Source: an uncultured Clostridia bacterium (GTDB lineage: Bacteria > Bacillota > Clostridia > TANB77 > CAG-508). From it: DNA of 11,063 bases. Location: positions 1 through 11,063 of the forward strand of contig CANRPQ010000036.1 in assembly GCA_947632525.1 (NCBI GenBank). The letters are read 5' to 3'. Below are positions 6,740 to 11,063 of the stretch, piece after piece (the first letter of the stretch is position 1; every line of letters starts with the position of its first letter). The translations under genes and the position numbers were made by a program. Under the pieces are notes generated by a model that had not been told where the DNA came from, did no database searches, and was given only the letters and a program-made list of their open reading frames with translations.

Positions 6740-6773
6740 TCCACCATTACCTTCATTTACAATACGCTCTAAA
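6718..6773 (-). pseudogene. orphan copy of the spoIVA 3' end
   Basis: Read on the minus strand this encodes LERIVNEGNGGLICIIL-stop, the last 17 residues of SpoIVA with one change (Ser to Asn). It aligns base for base with 7615-7670 at 48 of 56 positions, including bases beyond the stop. Apart from the Ser/Asn codon, the differences inside codons are synonymous (for example AGA/CGT for Arg). The sequence therefore diverged while part of a functional spoIVA. Homology stops abruptly at 6773. Confidence 0.8.
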
Positions 6774-6826
6774 CAGACACATAAATTTTTAAGAAAGACA
6801 GGCTAAGTGCTATATTTATGTAGTAA

Positions 6827-6855
6827 TTGACATTTATGTAAATTTGATGTAAAAT
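6827..6855 (+). promoter_or_regulatory. sigma-A promoter of the island gene
   Basis: TTGACA (6827-6832) and TAAAAT (6850-6855) are spaced by 17 bp. The predicted transcription start is near 6862, leaving a leader of about 65 nt that can form the structures described in the next entry. Confidence 0.65.
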
Positions 6856-6859
6856 ATCT

Positions 6860-6911
6860 AAGAATTAGCAAATAGCTGATTCTTAAATATTTTTAACTAG
6901 TAATTACTAGT
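6860..6911 (+). promoter_or_regulatory. structured leader: hairpin plus 16-bp palindrome
   Basis: AAGAATTAGC (6860-6869) pairs with GCTGATTCTT (6875-6884) in a 10-bp stem with one wobble and a 5-nt loop. It is followed by TATTTTT, which makes it look like a weak attenuator or terminator. ACTAGTAATTACTAGT (6896-6911) is a perfect palindrome ending 4 nt before the Shine-Dalgarno AAGGAGG. It could be an operator or an RNA element. Its function is unknown. Confidence 0.45.
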
Positions 6912-6927
6912 AAAAAGGAGGATTAGC

Positions 6928-7425
6928 ATGAGAGACTATGTTCGGTGCTATATAGACAAAAAAACAGGAATTAGAGTAACTGTTACCCAGCACGAGAATA
7001 GGTATGATGTTGAAATTGTTATGTCAGAAGGAATATTTAACAATGCAAAAAATGTTCATATTGAAAGCAAAGAACTTTCTCTATCGGCAACTGTTGTTAA
7101 TTGCGAATTGCCATGGCATGGACCATATGTCATAACACTTAACAAAGGCTATCAAAATGTTAAATACGGCCTCATAAAAAATGTTCAGTCAAAAATCAAG
7201 TTTAAAGGAAGGAACTGCTTTGGAAGTATTATCTTAAATCCAAAGTTTTATATTCCAACGAAAAGACGTGCAACCTCCAAAAAAATAAAAAAGGCAAGAG
7301 AGGTAGAAAAACTAGGAACACTATATATAAGTGATGAGTCAAAACCTACGAGTTCTAAATATATTTCATATACTCATACGAATATAGCAAAGCCATATAA
7401 TGGTGGGCGAGTTTCTCCAAAGTAA
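6928..7425 (+). CDS. unrecognised 165-aa basic protein of the island
   Basis: I do not recognise this protein. It starts at ATG 6928 after a perfect AAGGAGG (6915-6921, 6-nt spacing). No signal peptide or membrane segment is visible. The first 105 residues read as alternating short strands (RCYIDKKTGIRVTVTQ, NVHIESKELSLSATVV, GPYVITLNKGYQNVKYG), so a beta-rich domain is likely. From about residue 110 comes a basic stretch, YIPTKRRATSKKIKKAREVE, possibly nucleic-acid or ribosome binding. The end is a Ser/Thr/Tyr-rich tail. Its base composition seems less AT-rich than its neighbours. It is monocistronic, with its own promoter, leader and terminator, and lies between two copies of the spoIVA 3' end, which suggests acquired cargo. 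No function is proposed. Confidence 0.75.
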   Translation: MRDYVRCYIDKKTGIRVTVTQHENRYDVEIVMSEGIFNNAKNVHIESKELSLSATVVNCELPWHGPYVITLNKGYQNVKYGLIKNVQSKIKFKGRNCFGSIILNPKFYIPTKRRATSKKIKKAREVEKLGTLYISDESKPTSSKYISYTHTNIAKPYNGGRVSPK

Positions 7426-7445
7426 TTTAAAAAGTCTTTTTTATT

Positions 7446-7475
7446 CCCGTTACTATAATATGGTAGCGGGTTTTT
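7446..7475 (+). terminator. intrinsic terminator of the island gene
   Basis: CCCGTTAC (7446-7453) pairs with GTAGCGGG (7463-7470), 8 bp with one G-T pair, followed by TTTTT. It lies 20 nt after the stop of the 165-aa gene. Confidence 0.8.
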
Positions 7476-7520
7476 AATATACATAATTTTTCTTTTTCTA
7501 TTGGGCAAAATTAAGTTAAT

Positions 7521-7550
7521 ATAACTGTTAGGCTTTAGCATTACAGTTAT
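7521..7550. repeat. 8-bp inverted repeat in the island's right arm
   Basis: ATAACTGT (7521-7528) and ACAGTTAT (7543-7550) are perfect inverses 14 bp apart. No T tract follows. It could be a protein-binding site or a remnant of a recombination site; nothing more can be said. Confidence 0.35.
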
Positions 7551-7566
7551 CTTATTGTGAAACGAA

Positions 7567-7594
7567 GAGGGGGGTCCTATTCTAGGACACCCTC
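7567..7594 (-). terminator. hairpin after spoIVA, probable terminator
   Basis: GAGGG (7567-7571) pairs with CCCTC (7590-7594), and inside it GTCCTA (7574-7579) pairs with TAGGAC (7583-7588) around a 3-nt loop. It starts 22 nt after the spoIVA stop on the minus strand. The following minus-strand sequence (TTCGTTTC) is only moderately T-rich. Confidence 0.55.
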
Positions 7595-7615
7595 TATGAT
7601 TATGTTGCTATAAAA

Positions 7616-9097
7616 TTAAAGAATAATACAAATTAATCCTCCGCTTCCTTCGTTTACAATTCTCTCTAAAGTTTCTTGCAACTTAGCCTGTGCCTCTTCC
7701 GGCATTCTAGATAATTTGTTTTGCAAACCTTCGTTAACAAGTTCATGTAAATTCTTTCCAAAAATATTTGATTCCCAAATCTTTTTAGGATCTGATTCAA
7801 ACTCAGAAAGCAAATAATTTACTAAATCTTCAGACTGTTTTTCACTTCCAACAATAGGAGATACTTCAGTCTCTATATCAGCCCTTATCATATGTATACT
7901 AGGAGCTTTCGCTTTTAATTTAACACCAAACCTTGAACCTTGTTTTACCATTTCTGGCTCTTCTAAAATAAGTTCATCAATAGTAGGTGTTACAATTCCA
8001 TAACCTGTTGCTTTTACTTCCTCTAAAGCATAGGCAATTTTGTCGTATTGCTTTTTAGTATGAGAAAACTCCGTAATAGTACTAAATAAAGCACCTTCAT
8101 CATTAATTTCAACACCAGAAATTTCAGTTAATACCTTATAAAATAATTCATCAACTAATTGAATAGAAATATTAACGCTACCGTCACCAAGACGAATTTC
8201 TTCCAAAGAAGTTTTAGTGATAACCTGAGTATTTTGAAGTTCATTAATACCATTATCTATTTGTTTAAGAATATGAATATTACTAAATGCAGTTTGAATT
8301 TCTGTATATAATTCTTTTTTCAACCAATGGTCATCAGATAAACCGTCAACCCATCTAGGAAAATTCAAATTAATAGTTTCAATTGGAAATTCATATAAAA
8401 TTTTACTGAAAATGTAGTCTATATCTTCTAAATCTAAACTAGCACAATTAGTTGGAATAACAGATACCTGATACTTATCTTCCAATTTTTTGGCAAGTGC
8501 TTTTGTATAATCAGAAAATGGATCATTACTATTAAGCACAATTACGAATGGTTTATTAAGCTCCTTCAACTCTTTAACAACACGCTCTTCAGCCTCAATA
8601 TAGTCTTCACGAGGAATATCAGTAACACTACCATCAGTTGTTACTAATATACCAATAGTAGAGTGTTCGGCAATAACTTTACGAGTACCTATTTCAGCAG
8701 CCTCTTGAAAAGGAATTTCTTCCTCATACCAAGGAGTTTTTACCATACGAGGCATATCATCTTCTAGATAACCAATTGCATTATTAACTAAATACCCTAC
8801 GCAATCAACTAGCCTGGTTTTAAATTTTAAATTATTACCAATAGTAATTTCTACAGCTTCATTTGGAATAAACTTTGGTTCTGTAGTCATAATTGTTCTA
8901 CCAGCAGCACTTTGTGGCAGTTCATCCCTCGCTCTTTCTTTTTTGTATTCATTATCAATGTTTGGAATTACAAGTAAATCCATAAAATTTTTAATGAAGG
9001 TAGATTTTCCCGTACGTACTGGACCAACAACCCCAACATAAATATCACCATCAGTACGTTCTGCTATATCTTGATATAACTTTAAATTCTCTTCCAT
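7616..9097 (-). CDS. spoIVA: stage IV sporulation protein A, coat basement-layer ATPase
   Basis: This 493-aa protein is essentially the length of Bacillus SpoIVA (492). SpoIVA is made in the mother cell, is recruited to the forespore surface by SpoVM and polymerises on ATP hydrolysis to form the platform for coat and cortex assembly. Seen here are the Walker A motif GPVRTGKST (residues 25-33, K31), the sensor threonines T71-T72 in GRTIMTTEPKF, Walker B D98 in RLVDCVGYLV, and VLNSNDPFS. The C-terminal localisation region ends in IVNEGSGGLICIIL. The start ATG 9097 follows GAGGGGG with an 11-nt gap. A sigma-E-type promoter lies upstream. The gene is intact, unlike the gerA and gerB genes further along the same strand. 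Its last 17 codons are duplicated at 6718-6773. Confidence 0.97.
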   Translation of the reverse strand: MEENLKLYQDIAERTDGDIYVGVVGPVRTGKSTFIKNFMDLLVIPNIDNEYKKERARDELPQSAAGRTIMTTEPKFIPNEAVEITIGNNLKFKTRLVDCVGYLVNNAIGYLEDDMPRMVKTPWYEEEIPFQEAAEIGTRKVIAEHSTIGILVTTDGSVTDIPREDYIEAEERVVKELKELNKPFVIVLNSNDPFSDYTKALAKKLEDKYQVSVIPTNCASLDLEDIDYIFSKILYEFPIETINLNFPRWVDGLSDDHWLKKELYTEIQTAFSNIHILKQIDNGINELQNTQVITKTSLEEIRLGDGSVNISIQLVDELFYKVLTEISGVEINDEGALFSTITEFSHTKKQYDKIAYALEEVKATGYGIVTPTIDELILEEPEMVKQGSRFGVKLKAKAPSIHMIRADIETEVSPIVGSEKQSEDLVNYLLSEFESDPKKIWESNIFGKNLHELVNEGLQNKLSRMPEEAQAKLQETLERIVNEGSGGLICIIL

Positions 9098-9143
9098 TAA
9101 ATTTATAACCCCCTCTAAGAAATGTTTGTACTAAACTTTATTT

Positions 9144-9174
9144 AATGTATATTAGACAATCCAAAAAGTATGAC
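9144..9174 (-). promoter_or_regulatory. sigma-E promoter of spoIVA
   Basis: On the minus strand GTCATACT (9174-9167) is followed after 15 bp by TATACATT (9151-9144). This is close to the sigma-E consensus (-35 ending in ATATT/ATACT, -10 CATACAAT). spoIVA is a sigma-E gene in Bacillus, which supports the call. Confidence 0.65.
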
Positions 9175-9192
9175 AAAAAATTAAAAAAATCA

Positions 9193-9221
9193 TATACAAA
9201 TAAATAAAACTAATGTATAAT
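9193..9221 (+). promoter_or_regulatory. promoter of folD
   Basis: TATAAT (9216-9221) is a perfect -10 box. The -35 is weaker: TATACA (9193-9198) at 17 bp, matching 4 of 6 positions of TTGACA. The predicted leader is about 40 nt. It runs divergent from the spoIVA promoter. Confidence 0.5.
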
Positions 9222-9265
9222 GTAAAAAAATATAGTATATTGAAATATTAAAAAAAGGAGAAATA

Positions 9266-10105
9266 ATGGCAATAATTATTAATGGAAAAGAACTAGCAGC
9301 AAAAGTAAGGGCTGATTTAAAAAAAGAAGTAGATGAATTAAAAAAGCAAGGCATATACCCAAAACTTGCAGTTATTATGGTAGGAAATGATAGTGCTTCA
9401 GCAGTGTATGTACGTAATAAAAGTAAAGCATGTGATGAAATAGGCATTAGCTTTGAGGAATTTTTATTAAAAGAAGATACTACAAGAGAAGAATTATTAG
9501 AACTAATCGAAGAATTAAATAAAAGAAAAGATGTGCATGGCATATTATTACAAAGTCCAATACCAAAACACTTAGATATTAGAGAAGCATTTAACACAAT
9601 TGATTACCGTAAAGATGTTGACGGATTTCACCCTATTAATGTAGGAAAATTATCAATTGGAGAAAACGGATTTGTTTCTTGTACACCTTTAGGTGTTATG
9701 AAAATGTTAGAAGAAAACAACATTGAAATTCAAGGAAAAAATGCAGTAGTTATTGGAAGAAGTAACATAGTTGGAAAACCATTAGCTCAGCTATTATTAA
9801 ATGCAAATGCAACAGTAACAACTTGTCATTCTAAAACTAAAAATATTGCAGAAATTACAAAACAAGCAGATATTTTGGTAGCAGCATTAGGAAAGGCTAA
9901 ATTTGTTACAAAAGACATGGTAAAAGAAGGTGCTGTTGTAATTGATGTTGGAATCAATAGAAATGAAGAAGGTAAATTAGTAGGAGATGTTGATTTTGAA
10001 AATGTAGAGCCAAAAGCATCATACATAACACCAGTACCAGGTGGAGTAGGACCAATGACAGTTGCTATGCTTATGGCAAATGTTGTTAAGGCTGCTAAAG
10101 CTTAA
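9266..10105 (+). CDS. folD: bifunctional methylenetetrahydrofolate dehydrogenase/cyclohydrolase FolD
   Basis: FolD interconverts 5,10-methylene-, methenyl- and 10-formyl-tetrahydrofolate with NADP(H), feeding purine and formyl-Met synthesis; it is cytosolic and dimeric. The 279-aa length is normal. Visible are the catalytic Y48-xxx-K52 in SAVYVRNKSKAC, Q96 in GILLQSPIPKHL, and D119 in KDVDGFHPINVGKL. The Rossmann motif VVIGRSNIVGKP lies at 161-172, with TPVPGGVGPMT near the C-terminus. The usual QLPLP loop reads QSPIP here, a conservative local variant. The start ATG 9266 follows AAGGAG with 5-nt spacing. dprA follows after 71 nt in the same direction. Confidence 0.97.
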   Translation: MAIIINGKELAAKVRADLKKEVDELKKQGIYPKLAVIMVGNDSASAVYVRNKSKACDEIGISFEEFLLKEDTTREELLELIEELNKRKDVHGILLQSPIPKHLDIREAFNTIDYRKDVDGFHPINVGKLSIGENGFVSCTPLGVMKMLEENNIEIQGKNAVVIGRSNIVGKPLAQLLLNANATVTTCHSKTKNIAEITKQADILVAALGKAKFVTKDMVKEGAVVIDVGINRNEEGKLVGDVDFENVEPKASYITPVPGGVGPMTVAMLMANVVKAAKA

Positions 10106-10131
10106 ATAATAAGGTACTTAGGCCTTGTTAT
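10106..10131 (+). terminator. hairpin between folD and dprA, weak
   Basis: ATAATAAGG (10106-10114) pairs with CCTTGTTAT (10123-10131), 9 bp with one G-T pair, starting just after the folD stop. No T tract follows, so readthrough into dprA is likely; it may instead stabilise the folD message. Confidence 0.3.
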
Positions 10132-10176
10132 ATAGTAAAAATCGGGGGCTTGATGATTTATATAGGAGGAAGTTTT

Positions 10177-10815
10177 ATGAAAATTATTTATCAAGCCAAT
10201 CAAAATTATCCAGAAAAATTAAAGAATATTTATGCACCACCAGCAAAACTATATTTGTTAGGTGATGAAACAGTTTTAAATAAGCCATCAATAGCAATAA
10301 TTGGTTGCAGGCAAGCAAGTGATTATGGCAAGAGGGTGGCTTTTCGTTTTGCTTATGACCTTGCAAAACAAGGAATAGTAATTATAAGCGGATTAGCCAG
10401 AGGAATCGATACTTATGCACATTTAGGCGCAATTAAAGCAAATGGACAAACTATTGCTGTTTTAGGAAGTGGATTTGGAAATATATATCCAAAGGAAAAC
10501 AAAGAACTTTGTAAAGAAATTATACAAAAAAGTGGAGCAGTAATAACGGAATATGAGCCAGAAGCTAAACCAGAAAAAATGCATTTTCCTGCGAGAAATA
10601 GAATAATCAGTGGATTATCTAACGGAGTATTAGTAGTAGAAGCAAAAGAAAGAAGCGGAACATTGATTACGGTAGACCATGCACTAGATCAAGGCAGAAA
10701 TGTATATATAATACCAGGTAATATAACAAGTGATAACTCTTATGGTACTAATGAATTAATTAAACAAGGAGCAAAAATTGTAACCAAAATTGAGGACATT
10801 CTTGAAGAAATTTAA
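10177..10815 (+). CDS. dprA: DNA-processing protein DprA, core-domain only
   Basis: DprA (Smf) binds single-stranded DNA and loads RecA during natural transformation; it is widespread also in bacteria not known to be competent. The Rossmann-like core is complete: AIIGCRQASDYGKR, IISGLARGIDTYAH, AVLGSGFGNIYPKENK, HFPARNRIISGLSNGVLVVE and SGTLITVDHALDQGRNVYII. The product is 212 aa, whereas many DprA proteins are about 290-370 aa. It has only a short N-terminal lead (KIIYQANQNYPEKL) and ends just after the core, so both the N-terminal SAM-like domain and the C-terminal winged helix appear to be missing. The start ATG 10177 is chosen because GGAGG (10165-10169) sits 7 nt upstream; the frame is open further up to ATG 10153, which covers that ribosome site. 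It is probably read through from folD. Confidence 0.93.
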   Translation: MKIIYQANQNYPEKLKNIYAPPAKLYLLGDETVLNKPSIAIIGCRQASDYGKRVAFRFAYDLAKQGIVIISGLARGIDTYAHLGAIKANGQTIAVLGSGFGNIYPKENKELCKEIIQKSGAVITEYEPEAKPEKMHFPARNRIISGLSNGVLVVEAKERSGTLITVDHALDQGRNVYIIPGNITSDNSYGTNELIKQGAKIVTKIEDILEEI

Positions 10816-10858
10816 AACCAGCATAAATAAAATTAAATAAGAAAATTAAAAAAAGTAC

Positions 10859-10887
10859 TTGTAAAAAATAAGTAGTTAATGTACAAT
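10859..10887 (+). promoter_or_regulatory. promoter of the last transcription unit
   Basis: TTGTAA (10859-10864) and TACAAT (10882-10887) are spaced by 17 bp. The predicted start is near 10894. The unit would end at the terminator on the window edge, giving an RNA of about 170 nt. Confidence 0.5.
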
Positions 10888-10924
10888 AGAGAAGTAAAAA
10901 CAAAAGAAAAGGAAATATTTAAAA

Positions 10925-11053
10925 ATGGCAAAAGCTAAAACCGTTGGTGCTGTATATATATATATATATATATATATAAGTAATTTTATAAAAGAAAACA
11001 AAGGTAGAAATACCTTTAATAATGGTATGCAAATAACAGACTATAAAAACTAG
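10925..11053 (+). CDS. doubtful 42-aa ORF containing a TA microsatellite
   Basis: ATG 10925 opens MAKAKTVGAVYIYIYIYIS and reaches TAG at 11051. A weak AAAAGGA lies 11 nt upstream. Nine of its codons are the alternating Tyr/Ile readout of a TA repeat, and its stop is inside a terminator stem, so it may not be a protein gene at all; the transcript may act as RNA. MAKAK followed by a disrupted sequence could also be the start of a gene damaged by repeat expansion. I do not recognise it. Confidence 0.25.
   Translation: MAKAKTVGAVYIYIYIYISNFIKENKGRNTFNNGMQITDYKN
10953..10978. repeat. (TA)13 dinucleotide microsatellite
   Basis: Thirteen uninterrupted TA units. The tract is self-complementary and prone to slippage, which would shift the frame of the surrounding short ORF. 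Confidence 0.95.
11000..11017 (+). promoter_or_regulatory. GAAA-tetraloop RNA hairpin
   Basis: AAAGGTA (11000-11006) and TACCTTT (11011-11017) form a perfect 7-bp stem closed by GAAA, a GNRA tetraloop. It sits between the TA tract and the terminal hairpin, suggesting a structured RNA. Confidence 0.5.
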
Positions 11054-11063
11054 CCTGTTATTT
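11031..11063 (+). terminator. intrinsic terminator at the window end
   Basis: AAATAACAG (11031-11039) pairs with CTGTTATTT (11055-11063). Inside it, after an A-C mismatch, CTA pairs with TAG around a 7-nt loop. The stem ends in TTT at the last base; any longer T tract is outside the window. Confidence 0.65.

Larger units (their letters stand above)
6718..7670. mobile_element. candidate mini-island bounded by spoIVA 3'-end repeats
   Basis: Two direct copies of the spoIVA 3' terminus (6718-6773 and 7615-7670) bracket about 840 bp that holds one unrecognised gene with its own promoter, leader and terminator. Direct repeats of a gene 3' end are the usual footprint of site-specific integration, with the element supplying a replacement end. 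No integrase or transposase is present, and the copies differ at 8 of 56 positions. Homologous replacement or a partial duplication are alternatives. Confidence 0.45.

Noticed and set aside
6796..6812. Eleven-base match (ACAGGCTAAGT) to spoIVA coding sequence in inverted orientation beside the 56-bp copy
   Set aside because: Too short, and flanking bases do not continue the match; probably chance.
9190..9597. 135-codon minus-strand open frame at the 5' end of folD
   Set aside because: Antisense to folD and over its promoter; Ser-rich product typical of a shadow frame.
1..11063. CRISPR array, rRNA, intact tRNA, transposase or integrase
   Set aside because: No regularly spaced repeats, no intact RNA gene and no recombinase motifs were found on either strand.

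Overview
The window is AT-rich, every gene uses the standard code with good Shine-Dalgarno sites, and it carries sporulation and germination genes (spoIVA, a GerA-family germinant receptor operon). This points to an endospore-forming member of the Clostridia, probably an uncultured gut lineage. That placement is inference from gene content and composition only.

Layout. At 1-401 there is the 3' end of an unknown gene, a degenerate tRNA-Gln-like relic and other non-coding sequence. A monocistronic HD-domain phosphohydrolase gene follows on the + strand (402-1055). At about 1210-1460 two short convergent transcription units share one bidirectional terminator: a + strand RNA of about 80 nt with a good promoter, and a - strand 36-residue hydrophobic peptide. 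This resembles the architecture of type I toxin-antitoxin loci of the par/Fst kind. From 5887 down to 1507 the - strand holds a germinant receptor operon in the order A-B-C-small membrane protein (D-like). The A and B genes each carry one extra base that breaks the reading frame, and the C protein lacks the usual lipobox cysteine, so this receptor may be decaying unless the extra bases are sequence errors.

Divergent from the ger operon is a type II toxin-antitoxin pair (AbrB/MazE-type antitoxin, RelE/ParE-type toxin, 6057-6739) with a strong sigma-A promoter and repeats suited to autoregulation. The toxin gene runs into a 56-bp stretch (6718-6773) that is a second, mostly synonymously diverged copy of the spoIVA 3' end. 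The intact spoIVA 3' end lies at 7615-7670. Between the two copies is a roughly 0.84-kb segment with one unrecognised 165-aa gene that has its own promoter, structured leader and terminator. spoIVA itself (9097-7616, - strand) is intact, has conserved ATPase motifs and a clear sigma-E-type promoter.

Divergent from spoIVA lies the housekeeping pair folD (9266-10105) and a short dprA (10177-10815). The right end holds a promoter, a very short doubtful ORF containing a (TA)13 microsatellite, a GAAA-capped hairpin and a terminator that reaches the last base.

How they fit together: spoIVA (mother cell, coat basement layer) and ger (forespore, inner membrane receptor) are sporulation genes on the same strand. 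The toxin-antitoxin pair and the island gene look like accessory material placed between them at the end of spoIVA. folD and dprA are ordinary chromosomal genes.
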